NCBI GenBank assembly: GCA_963747715.1 | Contig: CAVVGB010000001.1 | Coordinates: forward strand, 124,001 to 188,000 | DNA length: 64,000 nt | Direction of reading: 5' to 3' | Source: CAVVGB01 sp963747715 | GTDB taxonomy: Bacteria > Actinomycetota > Thermoleophilia > Gaiellales > Gaiellaceae | Shown: positions 27,735-36,903 of the stretch, in pieces | Layout of the letters: every line of letters starts with the position of its first letter | How positions within the stretch are numbered: the first letter of the stretch is position 1 | Position numbers and translations under genes: made by a program | The notes under the pieces: model-generated | The model's input: the letters and a program-made list of their open reading frames with translations, nothing else | Told to the model about the DNA's origin: nothing | Databases searched by the model: none

Positions 27735-28094
27735 TCAGTCGTCCCCGCCGCCGTGACCGGAGTTGTCCGAGCCGGAACCTGAGTTGCTCGACCCGCTGCC
27801 CGAGTTGGAGCTGCCGGAGCCCGAGTTGTCGTCGTCGTCGGAGCCGCCGGACACGCACTCAGGATCGTTGCGGTGCTCGGCCTCCTGGCACCGGTCGCTG
27901 CCGCTCCGGTCGTCGGTGGTCGTCCCGTCGTCCTCGGTGGTCGTCCGGCTCGGCTCGGCGATTACCCGCTGCGTGATGGCCGCAGGAACGGGTTGCGCCG
28001 CCAGCGACGGCTCGGCCGTCACGTAGACCGCAAAGGCAAGCCCGACCGGAAAGGCCAGAGCCAGCAGAACGAGCAGGACTACACCGACACGCAT
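27735..28094 (-). CDS. Small secreted acidic protein with one Cys-pair motif (paralog of 27202-27600)
   Basis: 119 residues from ATG 28094; an ATG three codons upstream is also possible. It has an N-terminal hydrophobic segment (VGVVLLVLLALAFPVGLAFA), a Thr-rich linker and CQEAEHRNDPEC. A Ser/Gly/Asn repeat tail follows (GSGSSNSGSGSSNSGSGSDN), ending HGGGDD. It shares the C-x3-EAEH-x-NDP-x-C motif with its neighbour. It lies between that paralog and a sensor kinase, all on the minus strand; a link to envelope sensing is only suggested by position. Confidence 0.75.
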   Translation of the reverse strand: MRVGVVLLVLLALAFPVGLAFAVYVTAEPSLAAQPVPAAITQRVIAEPSRTTTEDDGTTTDDRSGSDRCQEAEHRNDPECVSGGSDDDDNSGSGSSNSGSGSSNSGSGSDNSGHGGGDD

Positions 28095-28141
28095 GGGCCC
28101 CAAGCTACCAACGGCTTGTCAAAGCCCCGGCAAGGCGAGAG

Positions 28142-29539
28142 TCAAGAATTGGTAGGCGTCGCAGGAAAGGTCGCCTCGACGCGTGTTCCCGGGCCCTCGA
28201 GGAGGCGCACCTGTCCGCCCCAGCGCCGCGCGAGCTCCGCGACGATCGCAAGGCCGAGCCCGGTGCCGGGACCTGCCTGGCGGCCGTTCGTCCCGCGATA
28301 GAAGCGCTCGAAGACGCGTTCCCGGTCCTGCGGCGGGATTCCCGGCCCGTCGTCGCAGACGCGCAGGGCCGCGAATCCGTTCTCGCGGCTCGTCTCGACG
28401 GTGATCTCGGTTCCAGGCGGGCAGTAGCGGAGCGCGTTCTCGATGAGGTTGTCGAGGATGTGGGCGATGTCGGTCGGGTTCCCCCAGACGCCGGTGGACG
28501 TCTGTCCGGCAAGCCGAAGGTGCTTGCCCGCGCGCTCGGCCGGTTCCGTCCAGCGCTGCACCGCTGCCTCCGCCGCCTCGCCGAGATCGACGCTCCGACC
28601 CGTGGGGTCGGCGGATGAGGCGCGCGCGAGCTCGAGCAGGCCGTCCACGAGCTCGTTCAGGCGGTCGAGCTCCGCCTCGGCCTTGGCCGCCTGCTCGCCC
28701 ACCTCGCCGCCCTGCTCCTTGAGCGCCTCGAGCCGGAGCTTCAGGCCCGTCAGCGGCGTTCGCAGCTGATGGGACGCGTTGGCGAGGAAGTCGCGCTGCG
28801 CCTCGAGGTTGGCGGTCAGCGTCGACGCCATCGTGTTGAACGTGCCGGCGACCTCTCGCAGCTCCGTCGGCCCTTCGTCCGGCGCCCGCGCCGCCAGGTC
28901 GCCACGGCCGAGCTCCGACGCCGCGTCGCGAACGCCCTCGAGCTTCCTTGCGAACCACGTGGCGAAAAGCCACGCGAGCGCGAGACCGGCGAGGAAGACG
29001 GCGAGCCCGATCAGGCCGAGACGCAGCCAGCTGCGGTGCACGCTCGCTTGCAAAGCGCCCGTCGGCGCGGATACACGGATGGCTCCCGCGACCTGCTCGT
29101 TCTCCACGACGGGGACCGTGACGAGCAGCAGGTCCTCCCCCAGGTCGTCGCTGTGGCGAGTGCGCACGTCGATTCGTCCCTGGAAGAGCGCGACGCCGAA
29201 CTCCGGGCGCTCGGCGTTCGCGTACTGCACTCCCCGCGCCGCCGCGCCGTCGCTGTCCACCAACACCCGGCCGCCCGCGTCGGTAACGAGGATGCGCTCG
29301 CCCTGCGCCCGTGGCGTTTCGTCCACGAGCCGCTGCAGGCGCCGTACGCCCGCGTCGGTCCCGCTCGCCACGAACTCGTGGCTCTGCGCGGCGAGGATCG
29401 CGGCGTTGCCGAGCACGCCGGACTGGAACTCCGACTCGGCTCGGCGGTCGACGTTCAGCGCGAGCGGCAGCTCGAGCGCGACGATGACGACCGCGAGCAG
29501 ATAGGCAGACGCGATGACGAGCCCTGCGCGAAAGCTCAC
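28142..29539 (-). CDS. Sensor histidine kinase
   Basis: 465 residues from a GTG at 29539 (GTGA overlap with the response regulator stop). Two membrane helices (about 5-25 and 165-188) bracket a sensor domain of about 140 residues. HAMP follows (to about 240), then HisKA with H-box FLANASHQLRTPLTG, and HATPase_c with N-box NLIENALRY, G1 DDGPGIP and G2 GTGLGLAIV. It phosphorylates the regulator encoded immediately upstream. The signal is unknown. It is an EnvZ/CpxA-like topology. Confidence 0.95.
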   Translation of the reverse strand: MSFRAGLVIASAYLLAVVIVALELPLALNVDRRAESEFQSGVLGNAAILAAQSHEFVASGTDAGVRRLQRLVDETPRAQGERILVTDAGGRVLVDSDGAAARGVQYANAERPEFGVALFQGRIDVRTRHSDDLGEDLLLVTVPVVENEQVAGAIRVSAPTGALQASVHRSWLRLGLIGLAVFLAGLALAWLFATWFARKLEGVRDAASELGRGDLAARAPDEGPTELREVAGTFNTMASTLTANLEAQRDFLANASHQLRTPLTGLKLRLEALKEQGGEVGEQAAKAEAELDRLNELVDGLLELARASSADPTGRSVDLGEAAEAAVQRWTEPAERAGKHLRLAGQTSTGVWGNPTDIAHILDNLIENALRYCPPGTEITVETSRENGFAALRVCDDGPGIPPQDRERVFERFYRGTNGRQAGPGTGLGLAIVAELARRWGGQVRLLEGPGTRVEATFPATPTNS

Positions 29540-30243
29540 GCGCCGAGCTCGTCGGCCGAGGCGAACCTGAAGCCGACACCGCGAATCGTGTGGATGTAGC
29601 GCGGCGAGGACGGATCGTCGCCGAGCTTCTTTCGGAGGGCGCTCACGTGCACGTCGAGCGTCTTCGTCGATCCCCACCAGTTCGGGTCCCACACCTCGCT
29701 CATCAACGTCTCGCGCTTCACGAGCCGGCCGGCGTTCTCGACGAGCAGGCGGAGAAGGTCGAACTCCTTCACCGTGAGCTCGATCTCGTCGCCGGCGCGT
29801 GTCACCTGGCGCCGGTCGAGGTCGACGCGCACGTCCCCGACCTCGAGCAGCTGCTGCGCGGCGGGCGGCGCCGCCTCTGTCCGGCGTAGGACCGCTCGCA
29901 AGCGCGCGACGAGCTCGGCCGCGCTGAACGGCTTCGTCACGTAGTCGTCGGCGCCGAGCTCGAGGCCGAGCACGCGGTCCATCTCCTCTCCGCGCGCCGT
30001 CAGCATCACGACGGGCGTGCGCGACGTGCTCCGGATGTCGCGCAACACGTCGCGGCCGTCGCCGTCGGGGAGCATGACGTCGAGCAGCACGAGGTCGGGA
30101 GAGCGCTTGCGGAACTCCTCGCGCCCCTGCGCGGCCGTCGGCGCCGTCGTGACGTCGAAGCCGTCGCGCTCGAGCGCCTCGACGAGCGGCTCTGCGATCG
30201 ACTCCTCGTCCTCGATGAGCAGGATGCGACGGCGGCTCAGCAC
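29536..30243 (-). CDS. OmpR/PhoB-family response regulator
   Basis: 235 residues. The receiver domain has the acidic pocket EDE near residue 11, the phospho-acceptor Asp55 in LVLLDVMLPDGDG and a conserved Lys in YVTKPFSAAEL. The winged-helix DNA-binding domain (about 130-230) ends KKLGDDPSSPRYIHTIRGVGFRF. It is coupled to the kinase by a GTGA overlap and starts directly after the CBS gene stop. Confidence 0.96.
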   Translation of the reverse strand: MLSRRRILLIEDEESIAEPLVEALERDGFDVTTAPTAAQGREEFRKRSPDLVLLDVMLPDGDGRDVLRDIRSTSRTPVVMLTARGEEMDRVLGLELGADDYVTKPFSAAELVARLRAVLRRTEAAPPAAQQLLEVGDVRVDLDRRQVTRAGDEIELTVKEFDLLRLLVENAGRLVKRETLMSEVWDPNWWGSTKTLDVHVSALRKKLGDDPSSPRYIHTIRGVGFRFASADELGA

Positions 30244-30627
30244 CTAGTCGCGCCCCTCGTCCTCCGCGAGGCGGCGAGCGGTCGGCTCGCGCGGGAGCAC
30301 TCCGAGCAAGCGCCCGTTCTCGGTGACGGGAAGACGCTCGAGGTCCCGCTCGGCCATCAAGTGGAGCGCCTCGTCGAGCGCCACGTCCGGCTCGATCGTC
30401 GTCACGTCGCGGTCGCAGACGTCGGCGACCGTCGCGCTCCCGAGGTCGACGCCGCGCGCGACGGCGGCGACGATGCTCTCCGTGGTGACGCAGCCGACGA
30501 GCCGGTCTCCGTCGGCGACGAGCGCGCTCTTCACATTCGGCCGCGTCAGAAGCTCGGCCGCCTCGCGAACGCTCGCATCGGCCTGAAGAACGCGCGGATC
30601 GGAGACGAGCGCCTCGCGGACGATCAC
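30244..30627 (-). CDS. CBS-domain pair protein
   Basis: 127 residues made of two CBS domains (MIVREALVSDPRVLQADASV; VADVCDRDVTTIEPDVALDE...ERLPVTENGRLLGVL). Stand-alone CBS pairs usually bind adenosine nucleotides as energy sensors. The GTG start overlaps the glutamate dehydrogenase stop (GTGA) and the stop abuts the response regulator start, so gdh, CBS, regulator and kinase form one operon. Confidence 0.92.
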   Translation of the reverse strand: MIVREALVSDPRVLQADASVREAAELLTRPNVKSALVADGDRLVGCVTTESIVAAVARGVDLGSATVADVCDRDVTTIEPDVALDEALHLMAERDLERLPVTENGRLLGVLPREPTARRLAEDEGRD

Positions 30628-31922
30628 GGGTAGAAGCCTCTCGCGCGGAGCGCATCCGCCACCTGGCGGATGCTCGTGATCAGCGCCGCCCTGCGCAGAG
30701 GCATGCGTTCACTCTCTGAGAGGGCCCACACCCGGTTGACGCCGTCGCGCATGAGGTCGCCGAGCCGCAAACGAATTTCCTCCGGCCCCCAGAAGAGCCG
30801 CTGGATGTCCTGCACCCACTCGAAGTAGGACACGGCGACGCCGCCGGCGTTCGTGAGGATGTCGGGCAGGACAGGGATGCCGCGCTCGAGAAGGATCTCG
30901 TCCGCCTCGAGCGTCGTGGGGCCGTTGGCGCCCTCGGCGACGAGACGGGCCGCGATCCGCGGCGCGTTCTCGCCGGTCACCTGCTTCTCCGTCGCCGCGA
31001 GCACGAGCACGTCACACGGAAGCTCGAGCAGCTCTGCGTTTGTTACTTCCTCCGCGCCCGGGAAGCCCATGAGGCCGCCGTGCTCACGCCGCCAGCCGTC
31101 GACCTGCGCGAGGTCGAGACCGTCCGGCCGATGGATCCCGCCTGCGATATCCGACACGCCGACGACACGCGCGCCCTTGGTCGCGAGCTCGTGCGCAGCG
31201 ACGGCGCCCACCTTCCCGTAGCCCTGCACGACGCAGCGCGCTTCGCGCAACGGCCAGCCGAGCCGCCGCAGCGCCTCGTCCACGACCATGACGACGCCAA
31301 TCCCCGTCGCCTCGGGGCGCAGGACCGAGCCGCCCACCGACAGCGGCTTGCCGGTGACGATCTCCGGAACCGCGTGCCCGACCTGCATCGAATACGTGTC
31401 CATCATCCAGGCCATCGTCTGCTCGTCGGTCGCCATGTCCGGCGCCGGGATGTCGCGTTCCGGCCCGATGATCGGCAAGAGCTCGGTCGTGAACCGGCGC
31501 GTGAGACCTTCGAGCTCCCCGGGAGAGAGCGACCGTGGGTCGCACCGCACACCACCTTTTGCGCCTCCGTAGGGAAGGCGGAGCAGCGCGCACTTCCAGG
31601 TCATCCACATGGCGAGGGCGGCGCACTCACCGAGGGTGACGGCCATGTCGTAGCGAATCCCGCCCTTTGTCGGTCCGAGCACGCTCGAGTGCTGGACGCG
31701 GTAGCCGGGGAAGACGCCGAGCGAGCCGTCGTCGAGCTTGACCGGTATCGACACGGACAGCGCTCGCTCTGGATACCGCAGCTTCGCGGTCACAGAGGGG
31801 TGGATATCGGCGTGCTGCAGCGCCTGGTCGAGCTGTCCGAGGGCCTGCCGGTAGAGCGGATCGTCGAGCTCCGGCGGAAGCTCCGCCTCGCGCGCGGGCG
31901 TCAAAGGTGGCGCTTTCGCCAT
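30624..31922 (-). CDS. gdhA: Glu/Leu/Phe/Val-type dehydrogenase (glutamate dehydrogenase)
   Basis: 432 residues, a typical length for the hexameric enzyme that interconverts glutamate and 2-oxoglutarate plus ammonia. The substrate and catalytic region reads CALLRLPYGGAKGGVRCDP with the catalytic Lys; PAPDMATDEQTMAWMMDTYS follows. The Rossmann motif is VQGYGKVGAVAAHEL. It is the first gene of an operon that continues with a CBS protein and a two-component system, which hints at nitrogen or energy-linked control. Confidence 0.93.
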   Translation of the reverse strand: MAKAPPLTPAREAELPPELDDPLYRQALGQLDQALQHADIHPSVTAKLRYPERALSVSIPVKLDDGSLGVFPGYRVQHSSVLGPTKGGIRYDMAVTLGECAALAMWMTWKCALLRLPYGGAKGGVRCDPRSLSPGELEGLTRRFTTELLPIIGPERDIPAPDMATDEQTMAWMMDTYSMQVGHAVPEIVTGKPLSVGGSVLRPEATGIGVVMVVDEALRRLGWPLREARCVVQGYGKVGAVAAHELATKGARVVGVSDIAGGIHRPDGLDLAQVDGWRREHGGLMGFPGAEEVTNAELLELPCDVLVLAATEKQVTGENAPRIAARLVAEGANGPTTLEADEILLERGIPVLPDILTNAGGVAVSYFEWVQDIQRLFWGPEEIRLRLGDLMRDGVNRVWALSESERMPLRRAALITSIRQVADALRARGFYP

Positions 31923-31927
31923 CGTTC

Positions 31928-32311
31928 TCAGTCTATTCGGGTGACTTCGAGAGTCAGTCCGTCGATTGCGGCGACGCGGACCGACTCGCCCACGTCCGCT
32001 CCGGCTTCACAGCGCGCCTTCCACAACTCACCGTCGAGGCGCACCTGACCCTCCGGCCGGCACGTCGATGCGACCTTCGCGGTCTTCCCTGGAAGAGCCT
32101 CCCGCCCGGCTTGAACGCCGCGCCGCTTCGACAACCAGATCCAGAAGAAAAACTCGGCGATCTCGATCACGGCCGCCACGATGACCGCCGCCAGGCCCCA
32201 CACGGGAGGCAGGACGAAGACGGCCAGCAGGATGGCGCCGAAGAGAAGCACTGACGGAAGTGTGCCGCCACGCGCCACGGGTCCGGCCGACGCGGGCTGT
32301 ATAAGCCGCAT
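31928..32311 (-). CDS. NfeD-like membrane protein (short form)
   Basis: About 127 residues from ATG 32311; later GTG starts cannot be excluded. Two adjacent membrane helices (about 20-60, VLLFGAILLAVFVLPP and AAVIVAAVIEIAEFFFWIWL) precede a C-terminal OB-fold-like domain (GKTAKVASTCRPEGQVRLDG), as in NfeD proteins that work with stomatins. No stomatin gene is adjacent. The start lies only 3 bp from the divergent zinc-ribbon gene. Confidence 0.82.
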   Translation of the reverse strand: MRLIQPASAGPVARGGTLPSVLLFGAILLAVFVLPPVWGLAAVIVAAVIEIAEFFFWIWLSKRRGVQAGREALPGKTAKVASTCRPEGQVRLDGELWKARCEAGADVGESVRVAAIDGLTLEVTRID

Positions 32312-32313
32312 GG

Positions 32314-33062
32314 ATGGCCACCTGCGAGATCTGCGGGACGGACTTCGACGACCTCGGCGTGCAGATCGTCGTCCCCGGCCTCGGCAAAGAGCGTCTGCCA
32401 AGTCGACTGCGCCGTGCGGGCCCGGAACCTCGCCGGCGCTGGGAGCGCGCGCGTGCCGATGCGGGCGGTGCTCGTCCCCCTCGCCGCCGGCGCCGCAACT
32501 GGTTTGTTCGCCCTCGGCGGCTTGTCGGCCGGGCTCGCGGCCGCACTCGCGGGCACGACGCGCGCGCGTTGCTCTCGGAGGCGCGACCGTCGGGGTCGCT
32601 CTTCTCGTCGCGACGACGGCGCACCTCGCCACCCGCGGCGGCGACGTGACGGAGCCGACCGTACGTCCACAGTCGCTCGCGCCGCCTGCGCGCTACGCGG
32701 CCGACTCCGCCGACCGCGTCCGTGCTTTGACCGTCGCCGTACAGAAGCGTTCCGAGCCACAGGTCAGGTACACGCTGCTCGCGGCCAGCCGGTCGGCTGA
32801 CGTTCCGCGCGCGGCGCGAGTCATGACGGTCTCGACGCGGACACGCACACACGCCCCGAAGGGTGTCCTGCACGCACGCCACGGCACGGGTGGCAAGGCG
32901 CCGACCGCGAGTAGCGGCTCCCGCGGCAGAGGCTCGTCGCGCCCCGGCTGGGGCCACGGCGACAAGAACCACAGCCACGGCGGCCCGAGCAAGCACAAGA
33001 GCAGCGGTTCGAGCAAGCATTCGAAGGCCGCGAAGCACGGCAAGAGCCACAAGCACAAGTAA
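32314..33062 (+). pseudogene. Zinc-ribbon membrane protein with His/Lys/Ser-rich tail, frame interrupted
   Basis: Three frames join into one protein of about 248 residues. It begins with a zinc ribbon (MATCEICGTDF and, after a shift at the AAA run at 32388, GKSVCQVDCAVRA, giving two Cys pairs). Two membrane segments follow (AVLVPLAAGAATGLFALGG and, after a shift in the CG-rich tract near 32565, ATVGVALLVATTAHLA), then an extracytoplasmic domain and a tail very rich in His, Lys, Ser and Gly (GHGDKNHSHGGPSKHKSS). The tail could bind metal or polyanions. Both shifts sit in simple sequence, so sequencing error is likely. Confidence 0.6.
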
Positions 33063-33115
33063 CGATCAGGTTTACGAGGCTCGGGGCCGGGCCAAAGTGA
33101 AGCGGAGGGCCCTCC

Positions 33116-33601
33116 ATGCCTCCCCTTTGGCGCAACCGCACAGTCCTCTTCGCCGACCTCGCCGTCGCGGCGTGGGCGGTCGTGTGGATCGTGCTCGGCG
33201 TCGTCGTCGTTCGTGAGGTGCGCCAGCTCGACGACCTGAGCGACACGGTCGTCACGGCAGGAGAGGCGCTCGACCAGACCGGGGACGGCCTCAGGGGAAC
33301 AAGCGACAGCCTGCGGGAAATCCACAGGGCGTTGCAGGTCCTCGAATCGCTGCCGGTCGTCGGCCGCGAGATCGAGGAGAACCTCGAAGGTGCGGCTGAC
33401 ACGCTCGACGACATCGCAGCCGAGGTCGAGGAGACGGCGCAAAGCGCGCAGGCGAGCGGACGCGTGAGCAAGGAGAGCACCGCAGATCTGAGCGTCATCC
33501 TCGGGCTCGCCGTCGCGCTCGTCCCCACCCTCACCCTTCTCGCCGCCTACGCGCCCTTCCGCTCACTTCGCCTTCGCAGGGCACTCGGCCTGAACGCATG
33601 A
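33116..33601 (+). CDS. Two-helix membrane protein with coiled-coil middle
   Basis: 161 residues: a membrane helix at about 15-35 (AAWAVVWIVLGVVVVREV), an acidic coiled-coil middle (residues 36-125) and a second membrane helix at about 128-147 (LSVILGLAVALVPTLTLLAA). No known domain recognised. It overlaps the MMPL gene by 4 nt (ATGA), so it may be a small partner of that transporter. Confidence 0.75.
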   Translation: MPPLWRNRTVLFADLAVAAWAVVWIVLGVVVVREVRQLDDLSDTVVTAGEALDQTGDGLRGTSDSLREIHRALQVLESLPVVGREIEENLEGAADTLDDIAAEVEETAQSAQASGRVSKESTADLSVILGLAVALVPTLTLLAAYAPFRSLRLRRALGLNA

Positions 33602-35830
33602 GGCGCACCGCGTTCGCCCGGGCGTTCGCATGGACGGTCGTCCGTCTGCGCTTGGTGATCCTGGCCGGCTGGATCGCTGCGGCCATCGGCGCCGGGGTGT
33701 TCCTTCCGAGCCTGGAAGACGCGGGAAGCCTCCCGGCGACGAGCCTGCTTCCGAACGACTCGGACTCCCTCGACACGACCGCGCACACACAGAGGCTCTT
33801 CTCGGTCCCGCTCACGAGCCAGATCGCTGTCGTCCAACGCGACCCGGACGGCCTGTCGGCGACGGCCCAGGCACGCGTCGTCGAACGGGCCGCGGACGTC
33901 TCTCTGGGGGATGACCCGGATCTCCCGGGAATCGAGCTCGCCCTCCCCATCACGAACACGCTCGGCCTCTTCCCGAGCTCGCGCGAGAGCGGGACAACGG
34001 CGATCACGTTCCTCGTGATGGACCCGGAGCTGTCGCTGCGAGATCAGGACGAGCTCGCCCACAGGTACGCCTCGAAGTACGTCACCGAGCCAGACGACGC
34101 TCTCGTCGGCGTCACGGGGGCCGTGCCCGCCCGACTCCAGGAGTGGCGCGAGATCGTCGACGCGCTTCCCTGGGTGACGCTCGCGGCGATTCTCGCGATC
34201 GCCGTCATCCTCGGGCTCTACTACCGAGCGCCGCTCGCGCCGGCGGTCGCGCTCGCCGCGGCGGGCATCGCGTACCTCGTCTCGAAGCACGTCGTCGCGT
34301 GGGTCGGCCCCCATCTCGGCTTCTCCGTCCCGCAGGACGCGGAGCCGGTCATGGTCGCGCTCGTACTCGGGATCGTGACCGACTACGCCGTCTTCTTCCT
34401 CACCGCGATGCGCAACCGCCTGCTCGAAGGCGAGGAAAAGGTCGACGCGGCCACGAAGGCGACGGCGGAGTACTTCCCGACGGTGCTCACCGCAGGGCTG
34501 ATCGTCGCGGCGGGGACCGCGGCGCTTCTCGCCGGCACGCTCGACTTCTTCCAGGCGCTCGGCCCCGCCATGGCGGGCACGGTGATCATCAGCCTGCTCG
34601 TCGCGGTGACGCTGGTGCCCGCGCTCATGGGTCTATTCGGCCGCCTCCTCTTCTGGCCGAGTCTCGAGCGTCTCTCCGATACGCCGGTCGCAAGGACGCG
34701 AGCAGCGCGCACGGAGTTCTACGGATCGCTCACGCGCATCGCGCTTTCTCGGCCGGTGGCGTTCGTCGTGATGCTCATCTGCCTCGGAGTCCTCGCGCTC
34801 GCAGCCCGGGGACTGGCCGAGGTCAACCTCGGCATCACGGCGATCCGCGGGCTTCCCGGAGAGAGCGAGGAGCGCCGCGCCGCGGTCGCCGCCGGCGAGG
34901 GGTTCGCGCCCGGCGTCCTGGCGCCGCTGACCGTCCTCGTCGAAGGCGACCAGGAGCTGCCGCGCGAAGGGCTCGAGCGCCTGGAAAACTCGCTGGCTGA
35001 GCAGGAAGGCGTCGCCGGCGTCATCGGGCCCGGGGACGAGGTGGCCCGCCGTATTCCCGAGCTCGTCACCTCGGAGAGGGCTCCGGCGGTTCGCTACCTG
35101 GTGATGCTCGCCGAGGACCCCCACGGCGGCGAGGCGATCGACGACTTCGAGGCTCTCAAGGATCGTGTGCCCGACCTCGCCGATCAGGCGGGTCTCTCCA
35201 ACGTCGAGATCGGGTTCGCCGGGGAAACGCGCGTTCGCCGCGGAGACCGTCGACACGATCGTGCACGACCTCATCCGAATCGGTCTCGCGGCGCTCTTCG
35301 CCAACTTCATCCTGCTCGCGCTCTTCCTGCGGGCCCTCATCGCACCGCTCTACCTGCTGCTGGCGAGCGGTCTCGCCCTGGCGGCGAGCCTCGGGCTGAC
35401 CGCGCTCGTCTTCCAGGAAGCCCTCGGCTACGGCGAGCTGACGTACTTCGTCCCCTTCGCGGTCGCCGTCCTGCTCCTCTCGCTCGGATCGGACTACAAC
35501 ATCTTCGTCGTGGGCCAGATCTGGCGAGAGGCGGAGGCCAGGCCCCTACGCGACGCCGTGGCCGTCGCGGCTCCGCGCGCTTCGGGGGCGATAAACGTGG
35601 CTGCGCTTGCGCTTGCGTGCAGCTTCGCCGCGCTCGCGCTCATCCCGCTGCGCAGCTTCCGGGAGTTCGCGTTCGCGATGTCCGTCGGCATCCTGCTGGA
35701 CGCCTTCCTCGTTCGCTCGGTGCTCGTGCCGGCGCTGGTGTCGGTCGTCGGCGAGGCCAGCTGGTGGCCGGCGCGCCGCGAGCTTGCCGCGGTGCCCGCG
35801 GGCGAGCAAGGGTCGATCAAAGAGCTATAG
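33598..35830 (+). pseudogene. MMPL-family RND transporter, frame interrupted
   Basis: Restored, about 743 residues with the MMPL two-half layout: helix 1 (VVRLRLVILAGWIAAAIGAG), a large extracytoplasmic loop, a helix bundle, then the same again. The GTDYAVFF-like proton-relay region is seen as VTDYAVFFLTAMRNRL and again as SDYNIFVVGQIWREA. The frame breaks near 35226 (GAAACGCGCG), where the correct continuation is ETAFAAETVDTIVHDL; one extra base explains it. MMPL proteins export lipids or other hydrophobic compounds; the substrate here is unknown. Confidence 0.82.
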
Positions 35831-35853
35831 GGCGGGCATGCGCGGCCCCTGAA

Positions 35854-35936
35854 TGCCGGGGGTGAGATTCGAACTCACACGGGCTCTCGCCCAGAGGATT
35901 TTAAGTCCCCCGCGTCTACCGTTCCGCCACCCCGGC
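35854..35936 (-). tRNA. tRNA-Leu (anticodon TAA)
   Basis: An 83-nt class II tRNA with a long variable arm (CTGGGCGAGAGCCCGT). Acceptor GCCGGGG pairs with CCCCGGC, anticodon loop CTTAAAA gives TAA, and the T arm is GTGAG-TTCGAAT-CTCAC. CCA is not encoded. Confidence 0.95.
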
Positions 35937-35944
35937 GAGTGACA

Positions 35945-36661
35945 CTATGTACCGGGCTCTAACTGGCTAGGCTCGAAGCGCTCGACGCCCTGATAGCGGA
36001 AGTCGTCGCGGAACGTCGAGAAGGCGTCCTCGTCGAACGTCGTGCACATGGCGAGGCGCCCTTTCGAATCGGTGATGCGTGCGTCCGGGTTGGTCGGGTC
36101 GCCGTCGTAATCCGCCGTCCAGGCGGTGAGCGCGATCCGCTTGCCGAGCGCCGGCAGCGGCGCGACGACCAGGGCATTCGGATCGTCCGAGTACCAGGCG
36201 ACGATCTGGTCGACGGTCGCCTTGGGGACCTGGGACCCGTATTGCACGGCGATGCCGCCGTGCTCGAGATTGTGGACGAGGTTGATCTCGGGAACCGGGC
36301 TGTCGTAGACGTTCCAGATCACCCACTGAGCGTCGTGCGGGCCGCTCGTGGCCGGGGACGAGTTGTACTTGAAGCCCTTGGGGAGCTCGGTGACGTGGCC
36401 GGCCCGCTGGCTGTTGTTGTCGAGGCCCTGGGCCGGATAGCTCGTGAGCGTGCACGGGCCCAGCTGCCCCGTCGCCTTCTTCTCGTCTCCACGGCCGACC
36501 GCGAAGGCGATGGCGGCCGCGCCGGCGGCAACGACGAGCGCCGCCCCGAGCGCGATCAGGATCATCCGCGTCCGGCGCGGGTCACGGGGGGCCCGGTACG
36601 GCTGAGGGGCCTGGACCACCTTCCGAGGCGGAGCCGGGACACGACTCTTCTTCTTGGCCAC
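35945..36661 (-). CDS. DUF3105 membrane-anchored protein
   Basis: About 238 residues from a GTG at 36661, giving the start VAKKKSRVP; an upstream ATG at 36727 would add an Arg-rich extension. One membrane helix (about 35-55, ILIALGAALVVAAGAAAIAF) precedes the DUF3105 domain with SPATSGPHDAQW, NLVHNLEHGGIAVQY and a conserved Cys pair region. The His-rich motif (HD...H..EHG) suggests a metal site. Function unknown. The ribosome site is weak for either start. Confidence 0.85.
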   Translation of the reverse strand: MAKKKSRVPAPPRKVVQAPQPYRAPRDPRRTRMILIALGAALVVAAGAAAIAFAVGRGDEKKATGQLGPCTLTSYPAQGLDNNSQRAGHVTELPKGFKYNSSPATSGPHDAQWVIWNVYDSPVPEINLVHNLEHGGIAVQYGSQVPKATVDQIVAWYSDDPNALVVAPLPALGKRIALTAWTADYDGDPTNPDARITDSKGRLAMCTTFDEDAFSTFRDDFRYQGVERFEPSQLEPGT

Positions 36662-36903
36662 GCGCCAAAGGTAGCAAGGGGCCACTCGCGGGAACGGGCG
36701 GTGGCGCGCTCGGGAAAAAACACGCACTTTGCGAACACTGTCTCGCCTGCCCGCTTGACTCGACCGCGCGGGGAGCCTTAGGCTGCGCGCGTCGGATCCG
36801 GTAAGCCCTCGGGCTCGCCGGATTCGGCATTTAACGGCCCGTTTTCCTCCCCGGCCGCCCCCTTCTCTTGCCGTCCGACGACCCCACTAGGGTTCGTCGG
36901 CCC

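Noticed and set aside
28142..30655. An open frame of 837 codons spanning the kinase and the response regulator
   Set aside because: The upstream half is Arg/Ala-rich out-of-frame text over the OmpR-type regulator, which has all motifs in another frame; only the part from 29539 is a gene.
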